This document shows, one piece after another, positions 14,688-24,645 of a stretch of DNA of 56,417 nt. Each line of letters begins with the position of its first letter. Positions within the stretch are counted from its first letter, which is position 1. This DNA is from Cyanobium sp. NIES-981 (GTDB taxonomy: Bacteria; Cyanobacteriota; Cyanobacteriia; PCC-6307; Cyanobiaceae). The notes under the pieces are model-generated. The model made no database searches and was not told where the DNA came from. It saw only the letters and a program-made list of their open reading frames with translations. Both the position numbers and the translations under genes were made by a program. The DNA lies in NCBI GenBank assembly GCA_945901765.1, contig CAMDLO010000007.1, positions 1 through 56,417 of the forward strand, read 5' to 3'.

Positions 14688-16773
14688 CCAGCTCTCCCCG
14701 TTCGTGCTCAAGAACGGGGAAACCTTCGCGATGCTCGACGGCCGTGGCGAGATCTGCCCGGCCACCCATCCGGATTCCGGCCTGTTCCACCGCGGCACCC
14801 GCCACCTGAGCCGGTTGGAGCTGCGGCTATGGGACCGCCCAGCAGCGGTGCTCAGTGCCACCGAACGGGGCGAGATGGGAGTGCACATCAGCCACCAGAG
14901 CGATGAGGCCGGACGGGTGCACCTGGAGCGCACCACCGTGCTCACGCCCACGGCCTGTCTGCAGCAGCTGCGTTTTCACAGCTACGCCCACCACAGCCTG
15001 CGCGTGCCGATCCGGATCAGCCTCGATGCCGACTTCCGCGACATCTTCGAAATCAGAGGGGCCCAGCGGCCCCGCAGGGGCTGCACGGTGCGCAGCTGCA
15101 GCCGGGAAGGGCTGGAGCTGGTGTACAGCGGTCTCGACGGGCAGGACCGCCACACCCTGGTCCGGCTCGGCGGCCCCCTGGAGGAGGTGAGGGACCAGGA
15201 GCTGGTGCTGGAGCTCGCCCTCGAACCCAGGCTGCCGCGGCGGCTGTGCCTGGTGTTCGACCTGCGGCCCGGCGGCGATGACAGCACTGCCGAGCAGGCC
15301 TTCGACGGCGCCCTGGAGGCGACCGTCGACCGATTCCGGGAGGCGCGGCGGCTGGCGGCCGAGGTGAGCAGCGACAACCCGGCGTTCAACACCTGGATCG
15401 CCCGCTCCTTCTCCGATGTGCATCTGCTCTCCAGCCAGCTGGAGCACGGGCTCTATCCCTATGCCGGCGTGCCCTGGTTCAGCTGCCCCTTCGGCCGCGA
15501 TGGCCTGATCACCGCCCGCCAGCTGCTGCTGTTCGAGCCGCGGCTGGCCCGGGGCGTGCTCGGCTTCCTGGCCGAGCATCAGGCCAGCCAGGGCGACCCG
15601 GCCAGCGACGCCGAGGCTGGCAAGATCCTGCACGAGGCGCGTCTCGGCGAGATGGCGGCCCTGGGCGAGGTGCCCTTCGCCCGCTACTACGGCAGCGTCG
15701 ATGCCACGCCCCTGTTCCTGATCCTGGCGGGCGACTATCTGCTGCGCAGCGGCGACAGGGCCTTCATCCAGCAGCTCAGGCCTGCCCTGGAGGCGGCGAT
15801 GGCCTGGATCCACCGGGCCGAGGCCCGGGAACCCGACCGCTTTCTGCGCTACCTGTGCGCCGCCCAGGGGGGCCTGCGCAACCAGGGCTGGAAGGACTCT
15901 GACGACGCGGTGCATCACAGCGACGGCCGCTTGGCCGAGGGCTCAATCGCCCTGTGTGAGGTGCAGGCCTACAGCTACGGCGCCCGGCGGGCGATGGCCC
16001 ACATCGCCCGGCAGTTCGGCGACGCCTCCACCGCCGAGAGCCTGCTGGAGGAGGCACAGCAGCTGCGCCGCCGCTTCCATGAAGCGTTCTGGAGCGAGCA
16101 GCTGGGCACCTATGCCCTGGCGATCGACGGCGAGGGCCGCCGTTGCGACGTGCGCAGCTCCAATGCCGGGCACTGCCTCTGGACGGGCATCGCCAGCCGC
16201 GACGCCGCCGCCGCCGTGGCCCGCCAGCTGCTGGCGCCCACGAGTTTCAACGGCTGGGGCGTACGCACCCTTGATGAGCGGGAGGCCCGCTACAACCCGA
16301 TGAGCTACCACAACGGCTCGATCTGGCCCCACGACAACAGCCTGATCGGCCTGGGGCTGGCCGGTTACGGCCACACCGGCGGGGCGATGCGGATCCTGAT
16401 GGGCCTGTTCGACGCGGCCCAGGCCCTGCCCCTCTGCCGCCTGCCAGAGCTGTTCTGCGGCTTCCCCCGCCAGCTGGAGCAGGGGCCCACCCTCTATCCG
16501 GTGGCCTGCAGCCCCCAGGCCTGGGCCAGCGGCGCCCCCTTCGGCCTGCTGGAGGCGATCACCGGCATGGGCATCGGCCGCGATGCCGGCAGCGGCCGGG
16601 TGCAGGTGCTGTTCCGCAACCCCGTGCTGCCGGAGCGGATCAACCGGCTGGAGATCCAGGGACTGCGGCTGGGGGAGGAGGAGATCGATCTGGCCCTGCA
16701 CCGGGGCGAGCAGGACACCGGTGTGCTGGTGAAGCGGCGCACCAGCGGCGTGGATGTGGTGGTGCACAAGTGA
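14677..16773 (+). CDS. Amylo-alpha-1,6-glucosidase-type protein (GDE_N_bis plus alpha/alpha-barrel)
   Basis: The 698-residue protein has an N-terminal beta-rich GDE_N_bis domain (about 1-220, starting with SPFVLKNGETFAMLDGRGEI). A six-hairpin glycosidase domain follows (about 240-600) with FSCPFGRDGLITARQ near residue 270, GWKDSDDAV near 404 and YHNGSIWPHDN near 545. These motifs are typical of glycogen-debranching-like and glucosylglycerate-hydrolase-like enzymes. No signal peptide is seen. The ATG at 14677 overlaps the glycosyltransferase stop by 11 bases. The exact glycosidic substrate is open: glycogen branch, glucosylglycerate or another compatible solute. Confidence 0.85.
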   Translation: MPHDQLSPFVLKNGETFAMLDGRGEICPATHPDSGLFHRGTRHLSRLELRLWDRPAAVLSATERGEMGVHISHQSDEAGRVHLERTTVLTPTACLQQLRFHSYAHHSLRVPIRISLDADFRDIFEIRGAQRPRRGCTVRSCSREGLELVYSGLDGQDRHTLVRLGGPLEEVRDQELVLELALEPRLPRRLCLVFDLRPGGDDSTAEQAFDGALEATVDRFREARRLAAEVSSDNPAFNTWIARSFSDVHLLSSQLEHGLYPYAGVPWFSCPFGRDGLITARQLLLFEPRLARGVLGFLAEHQASQGDPASDAEAGKILHEARLGEMAALGEVPFARYYGSVDATPLFLILAGDYLLRSGDRAFIQQLRPALEAAMAWIHRAEAREPDRFLRYLCAAQGGLRNQGWKDSDDAVHHSDGRLAEGSIALCEVQAYSYGARRAMAHIARQFGDASTAESLLEEAQQLRRRFHEAFWSEQLGTYALAIDGEGRRCDVRSSNAGHCLWTGIASRDAAAAVARQLLAPTSFNGWGVRTLDEREARYNPMSYHNGSIWPHDNSLIGLGLAGYGHTGGAMRILMGLFDAAQALPLCRLPELFCGFPRQLEQGPTLYPVACSPQAWASGAPFGLLEAITGMGIGRDAGSGRVQVLFRNPVLPERINRLEIQGLRLGEEEIDLALHRGEQDTGVLVKRRTSGVDVVVHK

Positions 16774-16791
16774 CCCCGCAAAGGGGGGCCA

Positions 16792-18039
16792 TCAGGGCTC
16801 CAGCAGCCGGCGTCTCAGCCGGTCGAGCGCCTCACCGGCCGTGAGCGACTGAATCCACTGGCGGCCGCGACTGGAGCCGAAGCGCACGGGGCCGGCCACA
16901 CAGCCATCCGGACCGGCCACGGCGATGTGCACCAGGCCCACGGGCTTATCGGCGCTGCCTCCAGCGGGGCCGGCGATGCCAGTCACGGCGACGCCCCAGT
17001 CGGCCCCGGTGCAGCGGCGCACCCCCTGGGCCATCGCCTCCGCCACCGGATCGCTCACCGCTCCGTGCGTCGCCAGCAGGTCGGCCGGCACCGCCAGCAG
17101 AGCCTGCTTCAGGGCGTTGGCATAGGCGATCACCCCGCCCAGAAACACGTCCGAAGCTCCCGGCACCGCCGCCAGCGCCGCACCGATCCCACCACCGGTG
17201 CAGCTCTCGGCCACCGCCAGGCTCTGGCCGCGCCGGCGCAGCTCCGCCAGCACCACGGAGGCCAGGCTGTCGCCGTCGGCGCCGAAACAGTGATCGCCGG
17301 CCCGATGGCGGATCTCCGCCTCGAGCGGCGTCAGCAGCACCTGGGCGTCCTCCGGCGTGGCGGCCCGGGCGGTGAGCCGCAGCTTCACCTCACCGGCACC
17401 GGCATAGGGAGCAACCGTTGGATTGCCCTGCTCCAGCAGATCGGCCACCCGCTCGGCCAGGCTCGATTCCGAGACGCCCCAGAACCGCAGCATGCGGCTG
17501 GCGAACACACCCTCGGCCAGACCGGCATCCCGCAGCCACGGGGCAGCCGTGGCGGTCCACATCGCCTGCATCTCGCTCGGCACCCCCGGGAAGGTGAGGA
17601 TCGTGAAACCGGGCTCCGGGCTCCAGATCATGCCCGGCGCCGAGCCGGTGCCATTGGGCAACACCGCCGCGCCCTCCGGCAGCAGCGCCTGGCGGCGCAG
17701 GCTCGGGGTGACGGGACGGCCGCGGGAGGTGAGCTTGGCCTGGATGTCGGCCCACACCTCCGGCCGCTCGCGCAGAGGCGTGTCGAAGGCGGCAGCGATG
17801 GCTTCGGTCGTGAGGTCATCGGGGGTGGGGCCGAGGCCGCCCGTGGTGATCAGCAGCCGGCAACGGCCAGCCGCTTCGCGCACGGCAGCGATCACGCGCT
17901 CGCGGTTGTCCCCCACCACCTGCTGACGGTGATGGGCGATGCCGAGAGCCGCCAGCTGCTCGGCAATCCAGCGGGCATTGCCGTTGGTGATGTTGCCCAG
18001 CAGCAGCTCGGTGCCGATGCAGAGGATCTCAGCGCTCAT
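16792..18039 (-). CDS. cinA: CinA family protein (putative competence/NMN deamidase)
   Basis: The 415-residue protein has the two CinA domains: an N-terminal MoCF-like domain with [19 protein letters not shown] and [15 protein letters not shown], and a C-terminal amidase domain with [20 protein letters not shown] and [19 protein letters not shown]. The C-terminal type deamidates nicotinamide mononucleotide in other bacteria; the full-length form is also linked to competence and DNA damage. The start at 18039 (MSAEILCIG) fits the family; the frame extends 10 codons further without similarity. It starts 4 bases after the upstream transferase stop. Confidence 0.94.
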   Translation of the reverse strand: MSAEILCIGTELLLGNITNGNARWIAEQLAALGIAHHRQQVVGDNRERVIAAVREAAGRCRLLITTGGLGPTPDDLTTEAIAAAFDTPLRERPEVWADIQAKLTSRGRPVTPSLRRQALLPEGAAVLPNGTGSAPGMIWSPEPGFTILTFPGVPSEMQAMWTATAAPWLRDAGLAEGVFASRMLRFWGVSESSLAERVADLLEQGNPTVAPYAGAGEVKLRLTARAATPEDAQVLLTPLEAEIRHRAGDHCFGADGDSLASVVLAELRRRGQSLAVAESCTGGGIGAALAAVPGASDVFLGGVIAYANALKQALLAVPADLLATHGAVSDPVAEAMAQGVRRCTGADWGVAVTGIAGPAGGSADKPVGLVHIAVAGPDGCVAGPVRFGSSRGRQWIQSLTAGEALDRLRRRLLEP

Positions 18040-18043
18040 CGGT

Positions 18044-19147
18044 TCACGGCCGCGTGTCCTGGCCACCATCGGCCTTCTGCAGAGTCCTGCGGGTGTTCAC
18101 CAGCACCCAGATCAGCACCGCCGTGGCCAGGGCCAGCCAGAGGAAGCGCATCTCGGCGTTCACCAGCACCAGGGCGAGGGCGGCCAGCCACTGGGTGAAG
18201 GCATAGATCACCAGCACGGTGCGACGGTGGCTGAGGCCGGTGCGCAGCAGGCGGTGGTGCAGGTGCCGCCGATCCGGGTAGAAGGGTGAATGGCCCTCGC
18301 TGAGGCGGCCCATGATCACGGCCGACATGTCGGCGAGGGGCAGCGAGAGAATCAGCAGCGGCAGCAGCAGGCTGACGCTGGTGAGCCCCTTGGCCGGTCC
18401 AACGATGCTGATCGCCGCCAGGGCGAAACCGAGGAAATAGGAACCACCGTCGCCCATGAAGATGCGGGCGGGGTTGAAATTGTGACGCAGGAAACCCAGA
18501 CAGCTGCCGGCCAGGGCCGCCGCCAGCAGGCCGGCGGCGGGCTGGTGCAGGCTGAAACTCACCGACAGCAGCCCCACGGCGGCGATGCCGCTCACCCCGG
18601 CGGCCAGGCCATCGAGACCATCCAGCCAGTTGATCGCATTGGTGATGCCCACCATCCAGATCAGGGTCGCCAGCAGGCTCAACCAGGGCGGCAGCACCAG
18701 CAGGGCCTGGGCCTGCTCCCCCCAGCCGAACGGCAGCTCGATCGTGCCGATGCGCACCCCCTCGAGCCAGGCGGCCATTGACACGCCGAACTGCAGCACC
18801 AGCCGCGGCAGGGGGGGCAGGGCGAAAAGATCATCGGCCAGGCCGATCACGAAGAAGCACAGACAGCCCGCCAGGGTGGTCCAGATCAGCTGGTCCTTGC
18901 TGGGTTCCAGATCGGCGAACCCACCGAGCAGCCAGGTGAGCGTGAGAGCCAGACTGAAGCCCAGCACGATGCCGATGCCGCCGAGGCGCACCATCGGCCG
19001 GGTGTGCTGCTTGCGGGCATCGGGGGTATCGGTCAGCCCCCAGCGCAGACCCAGCCGACGCACCACCGGCACGATCAGGGCGGTGAGCAGGGCCGCCACC
19101 GCGAAGGTGAGCAGGGCTGCAGCGTTGGGGCTGTAAGCGAGGGTCAC
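18044..19147 (-). CDS. MraY/WecA-type undecaprenyl-phosphate sugar-1-phosphate transferase
   Basis: This integral membrane protein has 367 residues and about ten to eleven membrane segments. It carries the polyprenyl-phosphate HexNAc-1-P transferase motifs: [19 protein letters not shown], the catalytic loop [15 protein letters not shown], then [12 protein letters not shown] and the cytoplasmic [10 protein letters not shown] His motif. The His motif resembles WecA rather than peptidoglycan MraY, so it probably starts a surface polysaccharide or lipid-linked glycan. Start is a GTG. It is likely cotranscribed with cinA. A WecG/TagA-type transferase, which could act after it, is encoded at 33.7 kb. 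Confidence 0.88.
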   Translation of the reverse strand: MTLAYSPNAAALLTFAVAALLTALIVPVVRRLGLRWGLTDTPDARKQHTRPMVRLGGIGIVLGFSLALTLTWLLGGFADLEPSKDQLIWTTLAGCLCFFVIGLADDLFALPPLPRLVLQFGVSMAAWLEGVRIGTIELPFGWGEQAQALLVLPPWLSLLATLIWMVGITNAINWLDGLDGLAAGVSGIAAVGLLSVSFSLHQPAAGLLAAALAGSCLGFLRHNFNPARIFMGDGGSYFLGFALAAISIVGPAKGLTSVSLLLPLLILSLPLADMSAVIMGRLSEGHSPFYPDRRHLHHRLLRTGLSHRRTVLVIYAFTQWLAALALVLVNAEMRFLWLALATAVLIWVLVNTRRTLQKADGGQDTRP

Positions 19148-19213
19148 CGCGACTGGCCGGAGGAGCAGATGGAACGTCCTCCCATCGGCGCCACCTTACG
19201 GAGGCTGGGCCGA

Positions 19214-20497
19214 TCAGGCTGGTTGCAGGATCCGGTTCGGCGCGTAGAGCGGGAAGCGCTCACACAGGCTGGCCACCCGCTCGCGGCAGCGCTGCTCGAT
19301 CGCGGCGTCTTCCGGGTTGAGCAGGCGATCGGCGATCACATCGGCCACCTCGAGGAAGGCGGCCTGATCGAAGCCGCGGGTGGTGCAGGCGGCGGTGCCC
19401 AGCCGCAGGCCGCTGGTGACGAACGGCGACTGGGGGTCAAAAGGCACGGTGTTCTTGTTGGCGGTGATGTGCACATCGCTCACCAGCAGGTCGGCCACCT
19501 TGCCGGTCATGTTGATGCTGCGCAGATCGAGCAGCACCAGGTGGTTGTCGGTGCCGCCGCTCACCACGGCGATGCCCCGCTCCTGGATGCGCTCGGCCAG
19601 CGCCCGGGCATTGGCCACCACCTGCTGGCTGTAGGTCTTGAAGCTCGGCTGCAGAGCTTCGCCGAAGGCCACGGCCTTGGCGGCGATCACATGCTCGAGC
19701 GGGCCGCCCTGGCTGCCGGGAAACACGGCCTTGTCGAACTGCCTGGCGAACTCGGCATCGCGGCAGAGGATCAGGCCGCCGCGGGGGCCGCGCAGGGTCT
19801 TGTGGGTGGTGGTGGTCACCACATCGCAGACGGGCACCGGGTTGGGGTGCACGCCGGCGGCCACCAGGCCGGCGATGTGGGCCATGTCGGCCAGCAGGTA
19901 GGCACCCACCTCGTCGGCGATGGCACGGAAGGCGTGGAAATCGATGGTGCGCGGGTAGGCGGAGTAGCCGCACACGATCAGCTTGGGCCTGTGCTCCAGG
20001 GCCAGCTGGCGGATCGTCTCGAAATTGAGCTGCTGGGTGGCTTCATCCACGCCGTAATGCACGGCCTTGAACCACTTGCCGCTCACGTTCACCGGCGAAC
20101 CGTGGGTGAGGTGGCCGCCATGGCTGAGGTCCATGCCCAGGATCGTGTCGCCGGGCTGCAGCAGCGCCAGGAACACCGCGAAGTTGGCCTGGGCGCCGCT
20201 GTGGGGCTGCACGTTGGCCCAGGCGGCCCCAAAGAGCTCCTTGGCGCGCTCAATCGCCAGCTCCTCAATCGCATCCACGTGCTCGCAGCCGCCGTAGTAG
20301 CGCTTGGCGGGCAGGCCCTCGGCGTACTTGTTGGTGAGCACCGAGCCCTGGGCCTCCATCACGGCCCGGGAGGCGAAGTTCTCGGAAGCGATCAGCTCCA
20401 GATGGGTCTGCTGGCGCTCCAGCTCCTTGGCGATCAAGGCCGCGATTGCCGGATCGCCGGTCGCCAGGGAGTGGTTGATCGCGGCGGAGTCGGCCAT
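19214..20497 (-). CDS. glyA: Serine hydroxymethyltransferase
   Basis: GlyA is a PLP enzyme that interconverts serine and glycine, supplying one-carbon units and working in photorespiratory metabolism. The 427-residue product shows [41 protein letters not shown] and the PLP-lysine motif [15 protein letters not shown]. The ATG at 20495-20497 gives the usual N-terminus; the open frame upstream is not conserved. It lies downstream of tRNA-Arg on the same strand but is separated from it by a terminator. Confidence 0.97.
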   Translation of the reverse strand: MADSAAINHSLATGDPAIAALIAKELERQQTHLELIASENFASRAVMEAQGSVLTNKYAEGLPAKRYYGGCEHVDAIEELAIERAKELFGAAWANVQPHSGAQANFAVFLALLQPGDTILGMDLSHGGHLTHGSPVNVSGKWFKAVHYGVDEATQQLNFETIRQLALEHRPKLIVCGYSAYPRTIDFHAFRAIADEVGAYLLADMAHIAGLVAAGVHPNPVPVCDVVTTTTHKTLRGPRGGLILCRDAEFARQFDKAVFPGSQGGPLEHVIAAKAVAFGEALQPSFKTYSQQVVANARALAERIQERGIAVVSGGTDNHLVLLDLRSINMTGKVADLLVSDVHITANKNTVPFDPQSPFVTSGLRLGTAACTTRGFDQAAFLEVADVIADRLLNPEDAAIEQRCRERVASLCERFPLYAPNRILQPA

Positions 20498-20600
20498 CGG
20501 AGGCAGGGTTGTGGAGATGGGCTGTTCAGAATCGTAAGGATGCGACTGCGGCGCAGCCGACCCAGGGGCCAACCGCGGGGGCCGCAATCAGGATCCGAAC

Positions 20601-20628
20601 AAAAAACCGCCCCGCCGGAGCGGGACGG
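20601..20628 (-). terminator. Rho-independent terminator of tRNA-Arg
   Basis: On the reverse strand a 9-base-pair G+C stem (CCGTCCCGC/GCGGGGCGG, one G-U pair, TCCG loop) is followed directly by six T. It begins 12 bases after the tRNA end. Confidence 0.9.
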
Positions 20629-20639
20629 TGTCTTGAAAG

Positions 20640-20713
20640 CGCGCCTGGAGAGATTCGAACTCCCGACCCTCTGATCCGTAGTCAGATGCTCTAATCCGCT
20701 GAGCTACAAGCGC
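20640..20713 (-). tRNA. tRNA-Arg (anticodon ACG)
   Basis: The reverse strand reads a full cloverleaf: acceptor GCGCTTG/CAGGCGC with discriminator G, D-arm with GTAGCTCAG, anticodon loop CTACGGA (anticodon ACG), and a T-arm with GTTCGAATC. CCA is not encoded. ACG, read with inosine, decodes CGU/CGC/CGA arginine codons. No integrase or duplicated 3' end lies nearby. Confidence 0.97.
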
Positions 20714-20995
20714 AGATGCTTTTGGGGGATCCTAATCCACGGACCTCTTGAGCTGACACTCTGGAGACCGAACGAATCAGATCGATGAAAACCCGATCCT
20801 GATGCTGAAAAGCTGCAGATCGGTTGACCATGGAAGGCCGCAGAAGACTGCGACTGCCCGATGGGGTGATTCAGCCAGCTGGCAAGACCAGACAGATGGT
20901 CCGGATGGAACAGCAAACCCTGGCGTACCAGGAACAATCAGCTCACGGAAGCTGAAGCGCCGAAAAATGGCGATTGGCTGGATTAACCTGATGAA

Positions 20996-21140
20996 TAACC
21001 ATTAAATGGAGAACATTAAATGGAAAAACATTTAACGGCTAACCATTTGCTGGTGGGTCACCTGATAGCGGACCACTTGCGGCGGTCCACTTGAAGTGGA
21101 TCACTTGGCGGCCCACTTGAAGTGGATCGCTTGACGGCGA
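20996..21140. repeat. Intergenic array of short palindromic repeats
   Basis: The first half (about 20996-21055) holds several variants of an A+T-rich palindrome: CCATTAAATGG, ACATTAAATGG, AACATTTAACGG and ACCATTTGCTGG. The second half (about 21072-21138) has 26-base units built on CCACTTGAAGTGG, found complete at 21087-21099 and 21113-21125 with a half copy just before. It is the main content of the 611-base gap between tRNA-Arg and the next gene; I see no gene in the rest of that gap. Confidence 0.75.
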
Positions 21141-21324
21141 TTCGCCTGGTGAATCAGCACAGGGTGCTGGTGTGACCGACGCCTGGCTGGGATGGGCCTG
21201 AGCGTGAAAGCGTTGACCGGAGCCAACCCCTCAACCACCCAAGCATTCTCACCGCACAGGGGGCCCTTCCGTCAACCAGGCCACGCGGCGCGATGATTCG
21301 GAGGTCGTTACGGCTATTCCCCCC

Positions 21325-21570
21325 ATGCCGATCCGCTGGTACGGCCCGGCCGACCCCGCCGACCCCACCTATCGGCATTTCGAGCGGATCGTGAACCTCA
21401 CCCTGCACGCCGCCCTGTTCACCGCCATCAACAGCGGCGCCTGGGTCGTGCAGGAGCTGCGTCACCCCTGGGATCACCTGAACTGGTTCAGCTTCAGCTG
21501 GCTTGTTGCGCTGCTGGTGCATGCAGGCATGGTGGTGGCGCTCCGACCGGCTCGCCCCCCCGAACCATGA
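21325..21570 (+). CDS. Small 2TM-type membrane protein
   Basis: This 81-residue protein has two hydrophobic helices (about 25-43 and 55-73) joined by RHPWDHLNWFSFSW. The pattern resembles the 2TM family (Trp/His-rich double helix proteins) of unknown function. An aromatic- and His-rich layout and position before DUF3181 are conserved in picocyanobacteria as far as I recall. Its stop overlaps the next ATG by 4 bases, so it is the first gene of a three-gene set of small conserved proteins. Confidence 0.7.
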   Translation: MPIRWYGPADPADPTYRHFERIVNLTLHAALFTAINSGAWVVQELRHPWDHLNWFSFSWLVALLVHAGMVVALRPARPPEP

Positions 21571-21857
21571 CGCTCTCCGCCACAGAACTCAAGGATCTGG
21601 AACTGGCCCTTGCCGACCGGCTCTATCTCCAGGTGGCCGGTTGGCACCTGTATCTCGGGGACGCCGGCCTGGCCCAGGCCCTGGCGATCGAGTGCGCCGC
21701 GCGCCTCGGCGAAGGAACGGCAATCTGTGCCCGCCAGGCCCTCGAGGCAGTGCTGGTACCGATCGGCAACGGCAGCACGCGCCTGCCCCTGGCCAGGCTG
21801 GTGCCTGCCGGGCAGCTGCAGGATCTGGAGGAGGTGCTGGAGCCCTTTTGCCGATAG
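21567..21857 (+). CDS. DUF3181 family protein
   Basis: The 96-residue product starts MTLSATELKDLELALADRLY and has the VAGWHLYLGDAGLAQALAIE segment that I associate with DUF3181, a cyanobacteria-specific family of unknown function. It appears soluble and acidic. It is coupled to the preceding 2TM-like gene through an ATGA overlap, and the following small gene starts 27 bases after its stop. Confidence 0.72.
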   Translation: MTLSATELKDLELALADRLYLQVAGWHLYLGDAGLAQALAIECAARLGEGTAICARQALEAVLVPIGNGSTRLPLARLVPAGQLQDLEEVLEPFCR

Positions 21858-21884
21858 GGTTGCCCATGCCACGCCCGGGCGTCC

Positions 21885-22157
21885 GTGTTGCTGATCGAAG
21901 TCACCAACGCCCGCGAGGTGATCGGCCAGCGGATCGGCCGGCTCGGCAGCCGGCTGATCGGCAAGGTGGTTGACGCCGAGGCCCAGGTGGAGAAAGCGCT
22001 CATCCAGGAGCTGGAGACCGCCTTCCGAGACTTCGGCATCGAGGCCCGCATTGCCTCGGTGGAGGGAGCGAGCCTGATCGGCCGTTCCCACCTGGAGGTG
22101 CCCGTGGAGGTGAGGGAACTGCGGCGAGTCCGCAATGCCCCCCCCAACGGCGACTGA
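21885..22157 (+). CDS. Conserved small protein of unknown function
   Basis: This is a 90-residue soluble protein with a GTG start. It is predicted mostly helical in the middle (about residues 10-50, REVIGQRIGRLGSRLIGKVV then an acidic helix) and has a short beta-like C-terminal part. I do not recognise a named family. Typical local codon use and its place in a close-packed set support it being a real gene. Its end faces murJ across a 20-base gap. Confidence 0.6.
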   Translation: MLLIEVTNAREVIGQRIGRLGSRLIGKVVDAEAQVEKALIQELETAFRDFGIEARIASVEGASLIGRSHLEVPVEVRELRRVRNAPPNGD

Positions 22158-22177
22158 GGGTCGCGGGCGCCGGAGGC

Positions 22178-23785
22178 TCAGGCCCGCCGTCGTTGCAGCA
22201 CCCGCAACAACTGCTGAGCTTCCGGCACGCCGGCCACCGTGGCCAGCAGCCCGTACAGCCCCACGGCCAGGCCGGCACAGATCGCGTTCTGCAGCAGCAG
22301 TCCGGCCAGCCCGGCAGGCCAGCTCACCCCGTTCGACAACCACCAGCAGGCCAGCGCACCGGCCGCCGCTGCCAGCAGCAGCTTGCCACTGTCGAGCGCC
22401 CAGACCCGCAGGGGCAGCCCTCCCAGCTGCCGCTGCAGGGCGAGCAGAAGACCCACACAGGTGATCAGATTCACGGCCACCGTGGCCAGCACCAGCCCGG
22501 CGGCACCGGCATTGAGCATCGGCAGCTGCAGCCCCCAGGCGGGGGTGGGGCCGCCGGTGAAGGCCCAGCAGAACACCGCATTGAGACCGATTCCCCCCAC
22601 CGACCAGCGGAACGGGGTGTTGGCGTCGCCGAGGGCATAGAACACCCGTACCAGTACGTCGCGGGCCAGGTAGGCCGGCATGCCGATGCCGTAGGCCATC
22701 AGCAGCTGACCCACCAGGTCGGCGGCGCTGCGATCGAACGCCCCGCGCTCGTAGATCAGGGCCACGATCGGCACCGCCAGGGCCACCATCAGCGCCCCCA
22801 GGGGCAGCATCGAGGCATTGGAGAGCATCAGGCCCTGGCGGATGCGGCCGATCAGCTCGGGCCGGTCCTCCGGCGCCGTGAGCCGGGCGTACACCGGCAG
22901 CAGCGGCACCAGCAGGGCGTTGGAGAGCAGGCCCAGGGGGGTCTGCACCAGCAGATTGGCGTAACCGAGGCCCGCCGCCGCCGCCGGCATGCCCGAGGCG
23001 AAGAACAGCGACACGAACACGTTGATCTGCAACATGCCCGACGACAGGGTGGCCGGCCCCATCACCTTGAGCACCTCCTGCACGCCGGGATCCTTCCAGT
23101 CCCACACCAGCTGCAGCTTGTTGAGGCCTTCCTTGGCCAGGGCCGGCAGCTGGATCAGCCACTGCAGCACCGCCCCCACCGTGGTGCTGGCCGCCAGCAC
23201 GATGCCACCGATCACCGCCGTGGCGGGCAGGGTGATGCTGCTGCCCAGCTGCCACCACAGCAGGCCGATGCCGCCGATCACCGCCACGCTGGAGAGCAGC
23301 GGGCTCACCGATGGCAGCCAGAACACATCGGCGGCGTTCAGGGCCCCGAAGCCCAGACCGATCAGGCCAGCCAGCAGGGCCATCGGCGCCATCCAGCGCA
23401 GCTGCAGCACGGCGATGCGGTGGCGCTCAGCATCGAGGGCCGGGCCCACCAGGCCGATCAGCGGATCGGCGAACAGCACCAGCAGCAGCGTCACCACGAT
23501 CAGACCGGCCCCCACGATCGTGTTGATCGCCGCCAGCACATGGGCCCCCTCCTGCCGCGGCCGGCGGGCCAGCACGCTCACCATGGCGCTGTGGAACGGG
23601 CCATTGATGCCGCCCAGCAGGATCAGCAGGAAGCCCGGCAGCACATAGGCGTAGTTGTAGGCGTCGTAGGCGGCGCCCACCCCGAAGGCGGCGGCGATCA
23701 CCTGCTGGCGCACCAGACCGGCCACCTTGCTCAGGGCCGTGGCCACCGCCACGATCAGGGCGATGCGTCGCAGGGATTTCGCCAT
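22178..23785 (-). CDS. murJ: Lipid II flippase MurJ
   Basis: MurJ moves undecaprenyl-linked peptidoglycan precursor across the plasma membrane. The 535-residue protein has about 14 membrane segments. It begins with the family's SLRRIALIVAVATALSKVAG and VRQQVIAAAFGVGAAYDAYN, and shows FFASGMPAAAAGLGYANLL and the loop with APEDRPELIGRIRQGL. The ATG at 23783-23785 (MAKSLRR) is preferred over an upstream extension. It is divergent from sfsA across 74 bases. Confidence 0.94.
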   Translation of the reverse strand: MAKSLRRIALIVAVATALSKVAGLVRQQVIAAAFGVGAAYDAYNYAYVLPGFLLILLGGINGPFHSAMVSVLARRPRQEGAHVLAAINTIVGAGLIVVTLLLVLFADPLIGLVGPALDAERHRIAVLQLRWMAPMALLAGLIGLGFGALNAADVFWLPSVSPLLSSVAVIGGIGLLWWQLGSSITLPATAVIGGIVLAASTTVGAVLQWLIQLPALAKEGLNKLQLVWDWKDPGVQEVLKVMGPATLSSGMLQINVFVSLFFASGMPAAAAGLGYANLLVQTPLGLLSNALLVPLLPVYARLTAPEDRPELIGRIRQGLMLSNASMLPLGALMVALAVPIVALIYERGAFDRSAADLVGQLLMAYGIGMPAYLARDVLVRVFYALGDANTPFRWSVGGIGLNAVFCWAFTGGPTPAWGLQLPMLNAGAAGLVLATVAVNLITCVGLLLALQRQLGGLPLRVWALDSGKLLLAAAAGALACWWLSNGVSWPAGLAGLLLQNAICAGLAVGLYGLLATVAGVPEAQQLLRVLQRRRA

Positions 23786-23859
23786 GGGCGGCCCGGGCTC
23801 ATCAACATCGAGCGGCAGTATGGCCGCCGTTCCTGCCGCGGCCACGCCGCCAGCCGCCC

Positions 23860-24645
23860 ATGGCCACGCCGATCCTGCCGACCGGGCCACTGGTGGAGGG
23901 TGTGCTGCTCAGGCGCTACAAGCGCTTCCTGGCCGATGTGGAGCTGCTGCAGCCGGGCCCGGACGGCTCGCCGAGCGGCACTGTGGTGACCGCTCACTGC
24001 GCCAACACCGGCCCGATGACCGGCGTGCTGATCCCCGGCGGCCGGGTGCGCCTGCGCCACGACCCCTCCCCCAGCCGCAAGCTGGCCTGGACCTGGGAAC
24101 AGGCCGAGGTGCCGGGCGCCGATGGCCCGACCGTATGGGTGGGCATCAACACGGCCCTGCCCAACCGGCTGGTGCGAGCCACGGTCGAGGCCGGTTGCCT
24201 GGAACCCTGGCTGGGGCCGATCGACACGATCCGGGCGGAAGTGCCCTATGGCGCGAACCGCCGCAGCCGCATCGACCTGCTGCTCACCCCTGCGGCCGGC
24301 GCACCCGATCCACGACCGATCTACCTGGAGGTGAAGAACACCACCTGGAGCCGCGGCGATCTGGCGTTGTTTCCCGACACCGTCACCGAACGGGGTCAGA
24401 AGCACCTGGAGGAACTCACGGCGCTGCTGCCCGAGGCGCGGGCGGTGCTGGTGCCGTGCCTGAGCCGGGCCGATGTGCGCCGCTTCGCCCCGGGCGACGC
24501 GGCCGATCCCCGCTACGGCGAGCTGTTCCGTCGGGCCTTGGCGGCGGGCGTGGAGGTGCTGCCCTGCATCTACGCCTTCAACGGGCCGACCATCGCCTGG
24601 CTGGGCCTGGCCGCGGTGCAGGGGTGCGATCCGGCCGTCGACTGA
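23860..24645 (+). CDS. sfsA: SfsA family protein (sugar fermentation stimulation homolog)
   Basis: The 261-residue protein matches SfsA: VTAHCANTGPMTGVLIPGGRV near the start, NTALPNRLVR, then the nuclease-like core RSRIDLLL...YLEVKNTT with the D-(E/K) motif, and FPDTVTERGQKHLEEL. SfsA has a PD-(D/E)XK-like fold, binds DNA in E. coli and has an uncertain physiological role. It lies directly before ispH. In marine picocyanobacteria the ammonium transporter gene amt1 is expected between the two, and it is absent here. Confidence 0.93.
   Translation: MATPILPTGPLVEGVLLRRYKRFLADVELLQPGPDGSPSGTVVTAHCANTGPMTGVLIPGGRVRLRHDPSPSRKLAWTWEQAEVPGADGPTVWVGINTALPNRLVRATVEAGCLEPWLGPIDTIRAEVPYGANRRSRIDLLLTPAAGAPDPRPIYLEVKNTTWSRGDLALFPDTVTERGQKHLEELTALLPEARAVLVPCLSRADVRRFAPGDAADPRYGELFRRALAAGVEVLPCIYAFNGPTIAWLGLAAVQGCDPAVD

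Noticed and set aside
16774-16791. Terminator between the GDE-type gene and cinA
   Set aside because: The CCCC/GGGG pairing spans only four bases and lacks a T-run.
20640-20713. tRNA-Arg as an integration site of a genomic island
   Set aside because: No integrase, no duplicated tRNA 3' end, and the flanking genes follow the conserved core order.
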